Assembly: GCA_965261195.1 (NCBI GenBank)
Contig: OZ253455.1
Location: 1,612,001 to 1,676,000, forward strand
Source of the DNA: Bin87 sp965261195
Lineage (GTDB): Bacteria; Chloroflexota; Dehalococcoidia; Lucifugimonadales; UBA3495
Length of the DNA stretch: 64,000 bases
Direction of reading: 5' to 3'
Positions 42,629-50,757 of the stretch are shown here, one piece after another. The notes under the pieces were generated by a model that was not told where the DNA came from, searched no databases, and was given only the letters and a program-made list of their open reading frames with translations. A program made the position numbers and the translations under genes. The first letter of the stretch is position 1. Every line of letters starts with the position of its first letter.

Positions 42629-43525
42629 TTATCCGCCCAACCCCGCCTCTCGCATGACTCGCTGCGCCGTGGCTCCGATGTCTGCCGGCGTTGGTATGAT
42701 TACGGCTCCCGCTGACTCCAGGGCGCGCGTTTTGGATGCGGCGGTGGCGCTCTCTCCCGTTATGATGGCGCCGGCATGGCCCATGCGTTTGCCCGACGGA
42801 GCCGTGGCGCCCACGATCAACGCGCAGATGGGCTTGGTGAATTCTGCGGAACCGATATATTCGGCGGCTTCCTGCTCCATCGTGCCGCCAATTTCGCCGA
42901 TGAATACCACCATGTCGGTTTCAGGGTCCGCGTTGTACAGTTGCAGAATCTCGACGAAACTGCTGCCGATGATCGGGTCGCCGCCGATGCCCACGCACGA
43001 AGACTGGCCGATGCCCAGATCCGTAAGTTGACCGACTGCCTCGTAAGTTAGCGTACCGCTGCGGGAGACGACGCCCACCCGCCCCGGCATATGGATGTGG
43101 CCGGGCATTATCCCAACCTTGCAGCGCGCTCCGGGATTAATTATCCCCGGGCAGTTGGGGCCAATCAGCCGGGCATGGTTAGCCTGCACGTACCGATAGA
43201 GACCCACCATATCCTGCACCGGAATGCCCTCGGTGATGCACGCCAGCAGCGGAATGCCGGCGTCCACCGACTCGGCGATGGCGTCGGCAGCAAAGGCCGG
43301 CGGCACGAAGATCAGGGCCACGTTGGCGCCGGTGGCGTCCACGGCCTCGCCCACCGAGTCAAAGACCGGCGCCGTGTCATCGAACCGCTGTCCGCCGCGA
43401 CCGGGCGTAACGCCCGCCACCAACTGCGTACCATACTCCCGGCAGGCCCGGGCGTGGAAGCTGCCCTCCCGTCCGGTGATGCCCTGCACCAGAATCTTCG
43501 ATTGCGCGTCCAGCAGGATGCCCAT
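42629..43525 (-). CDS. sucD: Succinate-CoA ligase (ADP/GDP-forming), alpha subunit SucD
   Basis: 298 aa. CoA-binding N-terminal domain QGITGREGSFHARACREYGTQLVAGVTPGRGG; the phosphorylated His lies in GHAGAIITGES (near residue 250); IGNCPGxxNP-type block appears as GPNCPGIINPGARCKVGIMPG. It forms the heterodimer with SucC and makes ATP or GTP in the TCA cycle. It lies 3 nt behind sucC. Length is normal. Confidence 0.97.
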   Translation of the reverse strand: MGILLDAQSKILVQGITGREGSFHARACREYGTQLVAGVTPGRGGQRFDDTAPVFDSVGEAVDATGANVALIFVPPAFAADAIAESVDAGIPLLACITEGIPVQDMVGLYRYVQANHARLIGPNCPGIINPGARCKVGIMPGHIHMPGRVGVVSRSGTLTYEAVGQLTDLGIGQSSCVGIGGDPIIGSSFVEILQLYNADPETDMVVFIGEIGGTMEQEAAEYIGSAEFTKPICALIVGATAPSGKRMGHAGAIITGESATAASKTRALESAGAVIIPTPADIGATAQRVMREAGLGG

Positions 43526-43528
43526 GGG

Positions 43529-44689
43529 TTATGCGCCCCGGCCGCTGCTCAACGCCGCCGCCGCTTCGGTGAGTGTGTCGGTAAAGGTTACATCCAGCCC
43601 GGATTGCGCCAGGATTTCCTTGCCCTCGGCCAGGTTGGTGCCCAGCATCCGCACCACCAACGGCTGTGTGGCCAGGTTTTCCTCGTAGGCCATCACGATG
43701 CCGCGCGCCGCAATGTCGCAGCGCAGTATGCCGCCGAAGATGTTCACCAGCACGCGGTCAACCTTGGGGTCGGACAGGATGATGGTCACTGCGGCCGCCA
43801 CTTTCTCTTCAGTGGCGCCGCCGCCCACGTCCAGGAAGTTGGCCGGAGTTGCGCCCGCCGCGTTGGCGACATCCAGCGTAGCCATGGCGAGGCCGGCGCC
43901 GTTGACCAGACAACCCACGCTGCCGTCGAGACTCACGTAGGCAATCTCTTCATCCGCCGCCTGAGCCTCCAGGAGGTCTTCCTGGCTCCGGTCGCGCAGC
44001 CGGTGCAAATCGGGATGGCGGAAGAGGGCATCATCTTCCAGGTCCATCTTGGCGTCCAGCGCAACCACCGCTCCGTCGCCGGTAACAATGAGGGGGTTCA
44101 CCTCCACCAGCGTGCAGTCGTTCTCGGTGAAGATCCGATACAGCGCGGCAAAGATGCCGGCGCCCTGACGCGCCGCCGCACCGGTCAACCCCAGACGAGC
44201 GGCCAGACGCCGGCATTGGTACGGCATCAAACCAAGCATTGGCTCGACGGCCTCGGTGATGATGGCGTCCGGGTCGGTGGCGGCCACCTCCTCGATGGAT
44301 GTTCCACCGGCTGCGCTGGCAATGAATACCAACCCGCGATGATTGCGGTCGACGGTGAGCGCCACGTACATTTCAGTAGCGATGTCGGCCAGTTCTTCAA
44401 CCAGCACGCTATCGACCGGAACACCCCTGGCGTCGGTTTGGTGGGTTACCAGTCGGGTACCCAGCAGGCTGCCGGCAAACTCCCGCGCCTCCTCCGGCGA
44501 CCTGACTACCTTGACGCCACCGGCCAACCCGCGTCCGCCAGCATGAACCTGCGCCTTTACTGCGGCCCGGCCGCCAAAGCCGGCAACAGCGTCCGCTGCT
44601 GCGGCCGGCGTGTGTGCGACTTGACCGTTGGGTACTGGAATTCCGTACTGGGCGAATAACGCTTTGGCCTGGTGCTCGTGCAAATTCAT
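43529..44689 (-). CDS. sucC: Succinate-CoA ligase, beta subunit SucC
   Basis: 386 aa from the ATG at 44689, where the protein begins MNLHEHQAKALFAQYGIPVP like other SucC; upstream codons at 44701 and 44728 are possible but atypical. ATP-grasp domain with AAVKAQVHAGGRGLAGGVK, EVNPLIVTGDGAVVALDAKMDLEDDALFRHPD and the C-terminal VNIFGGILRCDIAARGIV. It is the first gene of the sucCD operon. No strong Shine-Dalgarno is visible. Confidence 0.96.
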   Translation of the reverse strand: MNLHEHQAKALFAQYGIPVPNGQVAHTPAAAADAVAGFGGRAAVKAQVHAGGRGLAGGVKVVRSPEEAREFAGSLLGTRLVTHQTDARGVPVDSVLVEELADIATEMYVALTVDRNHRGLVFIASAAGGTSIEEVAATDPDAIITEAVEPMLGLMPYQCRRLAARLGLTGAAARQGAGIFAALYRIFTENDCTLVEVNPLIVTGDGAVVALDAKMDLEDDALFRHPDLHRLRDRSQEDLLEAQAADEEIAYVSLDGSVGCLVNGAGLAMATLDVANAAGATPANFLDVGGGATEEKVAAAVTIILSDPKVDRVLVNIFGGILRCDIAARGIVMAYEENLATQPLVVRMLGTNLAEGKEILAQSGLDVTFTDTLTEAAAALSSGRGA

Positions 44690-45170
44690 GGCGGCAATCA
44701 TTGTGCCCCAAGCCGGGCCAACCGTCAACGGAAACCGGCCGGGCGCGGGGGCAGGGACGGGTTTTACCGGGATGGACCGGATCTAGATGATATACAGGAT
44801 TTTGGGGTTGTAAGCGGGGCTTCGATTTCACCCTTGCCATCTCCCATACCGGAAGGGAACGTGATTTTGCGGATGGGGTTGCCCTGCGCTCAACGCTCCC
44901 CGGCAGCGCCTCCTGCGTACCCACTTTGTCATTGCGACCCCGTACTCGATGCGGGGGTGGGCAATCTCGTCTCCGTAGCAACGGCGGTTCGCCGACGTGT
45001 GTTCAACCTCATCGAGATTGCCACGTCGCTATGCTCCTCGCAATGACGGATTAAAGCGGGTGCGCGTGAGCCGGCAGTGCCCGTTGGTTGTGAAGTTCGG
45101 TGTGTTACACTGCCGACGATTTTTATCGGCTGCTGATGCAGTATATTGGCGGCATTGAGCAGGGTGCTAT
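44690..45170. other. Gene-free divergent gap upstream of sucC and the Fe-S oxidoreductase
   Basis: 481 bp without coding signal. It contains a degenerate GGATGGACCGGAT...ACAGGATTTTGG repeat (about 44764-44812; related pieces at about 31613-31660 and 61597-61626) and the large palindromic element at 44914-45067. Promoters for both flanking genes should lie here, but none was identified with confidence. Confidence 0.7.
44914..45067. repeat. Large imperfect-palindrome element (GTCATTGCGAG family), copy 2
   Basis: About 154 bp, with the same outer arms (GCGTACCCACTTT and its complement), inner arms and core (CAACGGCGGTTCGCCGACG) as the copy at 10730-10868. The left inner arm is replaced by GACCCCGTACTCGATGCGGGGGTGG, itself a hairpin. 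The two copies are otherwise nearly identical, which implies recent spread or sequence constraint. Confidence 0.85.
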
Positions 45171-47228
45171 ATGGTTCCTCCCGATAGTTTATTCGGCGTC
45201 ATTCCGGTTTGGGTTGGCGTTTATGTGCTTACCGCGCTGACGATGGCGGTGGCGGGATCTGCCGTGTACCACCGCGTGTTCCGCCTGGTGATGCAGGGGC
45301 TGCCGGTTGCGCGATTCGACCGTCCGCTGACCCGGCTTACCGGCGCCGCCGTCATCGTGCTCGGTCAGCGCAAAGTGCTGCAACGCGTGGGCAGCATTGA
45401 TGCCCGCTCCCACCGCATCGACCTGGCCGGCATCAGCCATGCCGCCATCTTCTGGGGCTTCCTGTCCTTCAGCCTGTCGTACCTCATCTTTATCTTCGGC
45501 GGGGCGATCTGGCATCCGCTGGGCGAAACGATTCTGACCCACACCGGCGTACTGGTTTACAGCATCTATCTGGATATTCTGGCCGTCGTCGTGCTGGCCG
45601 CCCTCATCTGGGCGCTGGCGCGTCGCTGGATTGCCCAGCCCCATCGACTCAGCTTCGACCTCACCCGCAAGGGGGAGTCGGCCATCATCGTCGGCCTCAC
45701 CGCCGGGCTGATGGTGGCCACCCTGCTGGTTCACTCTTTCTACGTGGCCAGCGGTGGAGCGGGACCCGAAGCCGGCGTATTGGTCGGCGGAGCCATCGGC
45801 GGCTGGCTGGCGGGAGTGGGAATATCGCCCGCCGCGGCCGGCGCGCTGCAGGCCGCTTTCTGGTGGGTTCACCTGCTGGTCATCCTGGGATTCTCGCTGT
45901 ACATCCCCTTCTCCAAGCACATCCACATGGTGGCGGCTCCGCTGAACGCGTTCTTCCGCAACCTGGAACCGCGCGGCGCTCTGGCAGCAATCGACCTGGA
46001 AAACGTGGAGCGTTTCGGAGCCTCCCGTGTGCAGGACTTCACCTGGAAGGAACTGCTGGACGGGTACGCCTGCGCCGTCTGCGGACGCTGCACCGACGCT
46101 TGCCCCGCCCACATCACCGGCAAAGCGCTGTCTCCCATGCACATCGTGGAGAACCTGAAAGAGCACATGATTGCCATTGGACATCAGGGCCCGCGCGACG
46201 CCGAACACGTCGAGTCAATGCCGCTGATTGACGGAGCCATCCCGGAGCAGGCCATCTGGGACTGTGTTTCCTGTGGCGCCTGTATGGAAGAGTGCCCCGT
46301 GGTGGTGGAACACGTGCCCACCATCATGGATCTGCGGCGCAGCCTGGTTCTGGAGGAATCCCGCATCCCCGAAACCGGCATGAACGCCCTGCTCAGCATG
46401 GAACAGCGGGGTCATCCCTGGCGCGGCACCACCTTCTCGCGCACCGACTGGGCTGCCGGACTGAATGTGCCCACCATCGCCGACCATCCTGAAGCCGAGG
46501 TGCTGTTCTGGGTGGGCTGCACCGCCGCGCTGGAGCAACGCAGCCAGGGCATCGCCCGCTCGATGGTGAAGGTGCTCAAGTCGGCCGGCGTTGATTTCGC
46601 CATCCTGGGCGACGAAGAAAACTGCACCGGCGACCCGGCGCGGCGCATGGGCAACGAGTACCTGTTCCAAATCATGGCCCAGCAAAACATTGAGGTGTTG
46701 AATACGTACAACATCAAAACCATCGTCACGACCTGCCCGCACTGTTTCAACACGATGCGCAACGAGTACCCCCAGTTTGGCGGCAATTACGAGGTTCTGC
46801 ACTACAGCCAGTTTGTGGACGGCCTGATTCGCGAAGGCCGCATCAAACCCATCAAGGTGATGGATGTCTCGGTGGCCTACCATGATTCCTGTTTCCTGGG
46901 CCGGCACAACGGCGTGTACGACGAACCGCGCAATGTCGCCAAGGCCATCCCCGGCCTGACCCTGGTTGAGATGTCCCCCCGTTGCCGGGAACGCGGCTTC
47001 TGCTGCGGCGCCGGCGGTGGGCATATGTGGATTGAGGAAAGCCAGGGCGAGCGCATCAATCACGTCCGCACCGACCACTTCCTGGACACCGGCGCCGATA
47101 CTGTTGCCGTGTCCTGCCCGTTCTGCCTCCAGATGATGACCGAGGGTATCCAGGCCAAAGGTCAGGCCGATGTCAAAGAAGCGCGGGACGTGATCGAGAT
47201 ACTGGCCGACAGCATCGGAGACGACTAA
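45171..47228 (+). CDS. Membrane Fe-S oxidoreductase (heterodisulfide-reductase-like, CCG domains)
   Basis: 685 aa. The N-terminal half has about six hydrophobic helices (roughly 8-30, 85-110, 120-150, 170-190, 200-225, 230-250) like the respiratory nitrate reductase gamma/HdrE cytochrome-b fold. Then two 4Fe-4S motifs (CAVCGRCTDACPA and CVSCGACMEECPV), and two Cys-rich CCG domains (CPHCFNTMRN; FCCGAGGGHMW; SCPFCLQMM). This is the layout of HdrDE-like and ETF:quinone-linked proteins, so it probably passes electrons between a soluble partner and quinone. No etfAB is nearby. Confidence 0.88.
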   Translation: MVPPDSLFGVIPVWVGVYVLTALTMAVAGSAVYHRVFRLVMQGLPVARFDRPLTRLTGAAVIVLGQRKVLQRVGSIDARSHRIDLAGISHAAIFWGFLSFSLSYLIFIFGGAIWHPLGETILTHTGVLVYSIYLDILAVVVLAALIWALARRWIAQPHRLSFDLTRKGESAIIVGLTAGLMVATLLVHSFYVASGGAGPEAGVLVGGAIGGWLAGVGISPAAAGALQAAFWWVHLLVILGFSLYIPFSKHIHMVAAPLNAFFRNLEPRGALAAIDLENVERFGASRVQDFTWKELLDGYACAVCGRCTDACPAHITGKALSPMHIVENLKEHMIAIGHQGPRDAEHVESMPLIDGAIPEQAIWDCVSCGACMEECPVVVEHVPTIMDLRRSLVLEESRIPETGMNALLSMEQRGHPWRGTTFSRTDWAAGLNVPTIADHPEAEVLFWVGCTAALEQRSQGIARSMVKVLKSAGVDFAILGDEENCTGDPARRMGNEYLFQIMAQQNIEVLNTYNIKTIVTTCPHCFNTMRNEYPQFGGNYEVLHYSQFVDGLIREGRIKPIKVMDVSVAYHDSCFLGRHNGVYDEPRNVAKAIPGLTLVEMSPRCRERGFCCGAGGGHMWIEESQGERINHVRTDHFLDTGADTVAVSCPFCLQMMTEGIQAKGQADVKEARDVIEILADSIGDD

Positions 47229-47250
47229 CCCGACGCTGTTAGGTGACGCC

Positions 47251-48069
47251 ATGCTGGATTCGTTACTGCCCACCGTCATGCTGGATTACCTGGAACAGCG
47301 CCTGCTGTTTCGGCCGCGACCGCTCGTTGATGCGACTCCCAACGATCTGGGCCTGGAATTCGAGTCGTCGATAGCCAACACCGCCGATGGCCGTTCCCTG
47401 GTCTGCTGGTACATTCCGGGGGAACCTCAAACCGACCGGACGTGGCTCTGGTTTGGCGGTGTCGGCGCCAATCTCAGCCTGCGGGTCAGAGAGTTTGCGG
47501 GAGTACGCGAGCGCACGGGCGGCAACATCCTGGCGTTCGACTACGGCGGGTTTGGGCGCAGCGCCGGCAAGCCGTCGGTGCGCAATACCGCCATCGACGC
47601 CAGGACCGTTTTAGGACACCTGGGCCGACGCTACGGCGTCGCGCCGGAATCTGCTCATTACTTCGGTGTCTCCATGGGCACGGCCGTGGCGATACGGTTG
47701 GCCGCACAAGGATTTCATCCCCGTGGGCTCGTGCTGGTCGCCCCATTCTCATCGCTCCGGGAGATGGCAAAACTCTCCTACGCAATGGTCACATTGAACG
47801 GATTGGTCGTCGGCGACCGTTTCAACTCCCTGGCTCACATCAGCCACATCGGTTGCCCGTTGCTGGTGGTTCACGGCGACGACGACGAACTGGTGCCGGC
47901 CTGGCAGGGACGCAAGCTGTACGAAGCCGCCCGAGAGCCGAAGCAATACGCAGAACTCGCCGGCGTGGGCCACCTGGACATCAGCGAGCACCCGGCATTC
48001 TTCACCGTGTTATGCAAGTGGCTGGAATCTACGAGGCCGATCCCGGTGCGAGAGAGCGGTAACGATTAG
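47251..48069 (+). CDS. Alpha/beta hydrolase (serine aminopeptidase-like)
   Basis: 272 aa. ILAFDYGGFGRSAGKPS, nucleophile GVSMGTAVAIRLA, the acid in VVHGDDDELVPAWQG and the His in GVGHLDISEHPAF make a full triad. The fold type resembles BAAT/ABHD17-like and monoglyceride-lipase-like hydrolases; an N-terminal hydrophobic stretch (MLDSLLPTVMLDYLEQRLLF) may be a weak anchor. It begins 22 nt after the Fe-S gene, and its stop overlaps the convergent higA end by 4 nt. Confidence 0.88.
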   Translation: MLDSLLPTVMLDYLEQRLLFRPRPLVDATPNDLGLEFESSIANTADGRSLVCWYIPGEPQTDRTWLWFGGVGANLSLRVREFAGVRERTGGNILAFDYGGFGRSAGKPSVRNTAIDARTVLGHLGRRYGVAPESAHYFGVSMGTAVAIRLAAQGFHPRGLVLVAPFSSLREMAKLSYAMVTLNGLVVGDRFNSLAHISHIGCPLLVVHGDDDELVPAWQGRKLYEAAREPKQYAELAGVGHLDISEHPAFFTVLCKWLESTRPIPVRESGND

Positions 48070-48389
48070 CCAACCGGATACTGGTAAATCTGGACCCGTG
48101 CCACCTTTTCGGCGAGACTGTCCTGGGCCGTTTCCAAATCGTACTGGCTTTGGAGTCCCACCCAGAACAACGCGCTGTTCCCGAAAAACCGCGCCAACAG
48201 CACAGCAGTCTCGGCGGTAATAGCCCGCTGGCCATGCACAATGGCGTGGATACGCCGGGGATCCACGTCTATGGACTTGGCCAGACGGTACTGGCTGATA
48301 TTCAGTGGCTTGAGGAACTCCTCGTTGAGGATTTCACCGGGGTGAATCGGGGGCTGTTCCGTCAGCCAGCGTTCCAGGTCCGATGCCAT
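48066..48389 (-). CDS. higA: HigA-family antitoxin (XRE-type HTH)
   Basis: 107 aa. HPGEILNEEFLKPLNISQYRLAKSIDVDPRRIHAIVHGQRAITAETAVLLARFFG is the classical HigA helix-turn-helix; LFWVGLQSQYDLETAQ follows. Good GGGAGG upstream of the ATG at 48389. It appears intact, while the toxin gene in front of it is broken by an insertion, so it may act only as a repressor or be in decay. Confidence 0.92.
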   Translation of the reverse strand: MASDLERWLTEQPPIHPGEILNEEFLKPLNISQYRLAKSIDVDPRRIHAIVHGQRAITAETAVLLARFFGNSALFWVGLQSQYDLETAQDSLAEKVARVQIYQYPVG

Positions 48390-48401
48390 TAGTACCTCCC
48401 A

Positions 48402-48808
48402 TTAACGGTGGTAGTCCACAATTTCCACTTCCCAAGCGCCACCCGCATTCCACACCAAGCAAATCCGCCACTGGTCGTTGATGCGGATGCTATGCTGTCC
48501 TTCACGGTCTCCCGTAAGCTTTTCCAGGTGATTGCCGGTAACTGTTCAGAGTTGCGGGGATCTGCCGACTATTCGGCCTATTGTGGAGGGGCAGCCAAGC
48601 ACGGAATGTCCAAAGCAAACCGTTGCCGTCCCCTCAAACGTGAACAGTTACGATTGCCGCGCGGAGTTGCCAAGTCGCTTAGGTTATCAGCATTGTTCAA
48701 CATAATCAGCTTTCGTTGCGCTTGTCGTTGGAGGGCCGGGGAGAATCTGCGGACCGGGTGGGAATTGAACGCTGCTTCGGCATACGAATTTTTATAACTC
48801 TTGATCAA
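48402..48808 (-). pseudogene. higB: higB toxin gene, interrupted by a miniature element
   Basis: HigB/RelE-like toxin in two pieces. The 5' part, from a TTG at 48808, reads MIKSYKNSYAEAAF...LSDLATPRGN; the 3' part reads HLEKLTGDREGQHSIRINDQW...VEIVDYHR and stops at 48402. Between them are 122 extra bases (element 48538-48651 plus one 8-bp target duplicate). Removing these restores an open 94-residue HigB precisely in frame. As it stands the frame is shifted and the toxin inactive. higA follows after 12 nt. Confidence 0.93.
48538..48651. mobile_element. 114-bp IS66-type miniature inverted-repeat element (MITE)
   Basis: The ends are perfect 11-bp inverted repeats, GTAACTGTTCA (48538-48548) and TGAACAGTTAC (48641-48651). 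They are flanked by an 8-bp direct repeat GATTGCCG (48530-48537 and 48652-48659). Termini starting GTAA and an 8-bp target duplication are those of IS66-family elements. There is no transposase; it would need a full IS66 element elsewhere to move. It is inserted in higB. Confidence 0.92.
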
Positions 48809-49016
48809 TATAGGGCCACTTACAGTATCGAGTTACGGGACAAAAAGTTATCGAGGTTTATCTACAATCCATCACATCTGACATGGCTATTGTAGCCCAT
48901 TGCGCTATTAGCGTCCAACGCCACTATTGTTGCCAGCGTTGCATCCGTTGGGTAATTCGCCTATCATCGCTCCTAACCTACACACATTGCGTCTGCCGCA
49001 ACAGAGGAGTTACCAG

Positions 49017-49286
49017 ATGGCACAGCGACCTGATGTCAAGCGCCTGGAAGTTGAGATTGTTTATTGCTGGGATTGAGGCCACGCGGGACGCGCTGCCTGG
49101 ATGGCTAGCGAAGCTCTGACTCGCACCGGCGATAACATCTCCACCTTCAAACTTACCCCCGGTGAGCATGGCAAATTTGATGTGCTTATCGATGGTGAGC
49201 TGGTGGGCGAACACAAACACACGCCAGACGCTCACCTGTTCCCCGATTTGCAGGATCTGATGGGCGCCATTTACGACCGAATCTGA
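49017..49286 (+). CDS. Rdx-family selenoprotein (SelW-like), UGA read as selenocysteine
   Basis: 89 aa from the ATG at 49017 with GAGGAG upstream. Codon 20 (49074-49076) is UGA, giving VEIVYC-W-D-U-G, the CxxU redox motif of the SelW/SelT/SelH/Rdx family. The rest reads GRAAWMASEALTR, FKLTPGEHGKFDVLIDGELVG and FPDLQDLMGAIYDRI, the conserved Rdx body. A hairpin at 49092-49109 (six pairs, bulged U at 49106, loop UGGAU) is suitably spaced to be a bacterial SECIS. A thioredoxin-like redox role is usual for the family. Conventional reading would miss the first 28 residues. Confidence 0.87.
49092..49109 (+). promoter_or_regulatory. Candidate bacterial SECIS element
   Basis: Pairs 92-109, 93-108, 94-107, then 95-105, 96-104, 97-103 (last digits of 49,0xx/49,1xx), with U at 49106 bulged and a UGGAU loop. 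The loop lies about 21-26 nt after the UGA, inside the range for bacterial SECIS elements, and contains G residues like known SelB sites. Hand-folded only. A competing CGCG-GGA-CGCG hairpin at 49082-49092 lies closer to the UGA. Confidence 0.6.
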
Positions 49287-49401
49287 TTCGTCGCTATCCG
49301 ATCCAACGGAACTCGCCCCGGCAGAATTGCTGGGGCGCAAGGCGTTGGCGGCGTTGGTCTGCTGCTTTAGTGTGCTGCGTTATTGACAGTTGGCGCGCCG
49401 G

Positions 49402-49701
49402 TCAAACGCCGCTGATGATCTCGGTGCCGTAGTCCAGCAGTTCCAGATCAGGCCGGCTGGCGGCGATGTAATCGACCACGTTGGCCAGCATCGAATCGGC
49501 GTGGCCGGTGTCGTTGCTGACGCAGGACACGAGCAGCGTGAGCCGCTGCCACACATCGCCATCTTCGTCGGCGTCTTCGGCCACGGCCACATTGAACCGC
49601 CCGCGAATCCGGTCAGTCAGGCTGCGGGCCACCTGTCGACGCGACTTCAGACTCTGGCTGTCGGGTAGACGGAGCGCAATGCGGGCTAGTCCCACGTGCA
49701 C
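49402..49701 (-). CDS. DUF503 (YlxP-like) family protein
   Basis: 99 aa. HVGLARIALRLPDSQSLKSRRQVARSLTDRIRGRFNVAVAEDADEDGDVWQRLTLLVSCVSND is the DUF503 fold with the SLKxKR segment. Members often lie near rbfA/infB and may bind RNA or ribosomes, but the function is not established. Here it is a single minus-strand gene. Length is normal for the family. Confidence 0.9.
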   Translation of the reverse strand: MHVGLARIALRLPDSQSLKSRRQVARSLTDRIRGRFNVAVAEDADEDGDVWQRLTLLVSCVSNDTGHADSMLANVVDYIAASRPDLELLDYGTEIISGV

Positions 49702-49950
49702 GGGTTACCTCCGTTTTTTACCAGTTGCTATTCAGAGCCGGCGGCATACTCGTCAGGCGCTGTCCCGTCGGGTTTTCGCAGCGGGCCATTCTGTAGCCGG
49801 CCTTCCGGCGCACTATTGACGCCGGCAAGTCCGGGGGATAGATTATAGCCGACCGGGGTGGTCACACAAACATTCGGATTATCTGCTCTCGGCGCCTGAA
49901 TCGGGCAACCGACCTACTCTGAGTACAGCTTATCGAACCGGCTTATCGAC

Positions 49951-50619
49951 ATGGCATCCAATTTGAGCGATTCCCCTCCACACCTTGACGGGCCTTTTCC
50001 TGCCGTAGATGTTCCTGAGGTGGTGGTTTCCCGCCTGCCCCAATACGTGCGCATCCTGAGCCAGCTGCTGGACGATGGGGTGGAAGTAACCAATTCGCAA
50101 CAGTTGGGGGCGAAACTGCAGGTTACGCCGGCACAGATTCGCAAGGACCTGTCTTACTTTGGGAGGTTCGGCAAGCAGGGACGCGGCTATCGAGTGCGCC
50201 ACCTGCTAACCGAGCTGAAGCAGATTCTGGGCCTCGACGCAGAATGGAACGTCGCCGTCGTGGGTGTGGGACGCCTGGGCAACGCCATCCTGAATTACCC
50301 TGGGTTCAATCCCGACGGGTTTCACCTGGTGGCCGCTTTTGACAGCAGCCCGAGGCGCGTTGGCGAGGCGGTCGGCGGCGTATCCGTGCAACCGATGAGT
50401 GATATGGCGGAAACTGTCGCGACGCGCGAAATCACCATCGCAATCGTAGCCGTCCCCAGCGCCTACACGCAGTCGGTTATCGACCAGCTGGTTGAATGCG
50501 GGGTACGCGCCATCCTGAACTACGCGCCGATCAATGCGCAGGTTCCGGCCGGCGTATGCGTACGCAACATTGACCCCGTGCTGGCGTTGCAGTCGATGAC
50601 CTACTACTTGACTGATTAG
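49951..50619 (+). CDS. rex: Redox-sensing transcriptional repressor Rex
   Basis: 222 aa. The winged helix (about residues 25-85) has QYVRILSQLLDDGVEVTNSQQLGAKLQVTPAQIRKDLSYFG and GKQGRGYRV, followed by a Rossmann domain starting VAVVGVGRLGNAIL that binds NADH/NAD. Rex represses respiratory and fermentative genes until NADH rises. The atp operon faces it on the other strand, but no Rex-like TTGTGAA...TTCACAA palindrome was seen in the 249-bp upstream gap or before atpI. Confidence 0.94.
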   Translation: MASNLSDSPPHLDGPFPAVDVPEVVVSRLPQYVRILSQLLDDGVEVTNSQQLGAKLQVTPAQIRKDLSYFGRFGKQGRGYRVRHLLTELKQILGLDAEWNVAVVGVGRLGNAILNYPGFNPDGFHLVAAFDSSPRRVGEAVGGVSVQPMSDMAETVATREITIAIVAVPSAYTQSVIDQLVECGVRAILNYAPINAQVPAGVCVRNIDPVLALQSMTYYLTD

Positions 50620-50687
50620 CGCCGCCAGCCCAGGACGCTGGTGGTTCGACAGGCTCGCTATGAGCGATGGCGTAGCCAGGGGAGACG

Positions 50688-50731
50688 CCCCTCACCCTCA
50701 CCCTAACCCTCTCCCACGGAGGGGAGAGGGG
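50688..50731. repeat. Palindromic intergenic repeat between rex and atpC
   Basis: CCCCTCACCCTCACCCTAACCCTCTCCC with hairpin partner GGGGAGAGGGG, between the convergent rex and atpC genes. Position at the 3' ends of both genes would suit a role in termination or mRNA stability. Confidence 0.8.
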
Positions 50732-50757
50732 ACTTGTTAATCGTGGTGGATGCTACC

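Noticed and set aside
48538..48651. Small gene or regulatory RNA inside higB
   Set aside because: Inverted ends, target duplication and exact frame restoration on removal show a mobile insertion instead.
49082..49092. CGCG-GGA-CGCG hairpin as the SECIS
   Set aside because: Its loop is only about 10 nt after the UGA, closer than known bacterial SECIS loops; the hairpin at 49092-49109 fits better, though both remain unproven.
49101..49286. Short 61-aa gene starting after the UGA
   Set aside because: This start has no ribosome site and cuts off the conserved redox motif; the upstream ATG with UGA as Sec explains the sequence better.
49702..49950. Rex operator upstream of rex
   Set aside because: No TTGTGAA/TTCACAA-like palindrome could be found; autoregulation cannot be claimed from this sequence.
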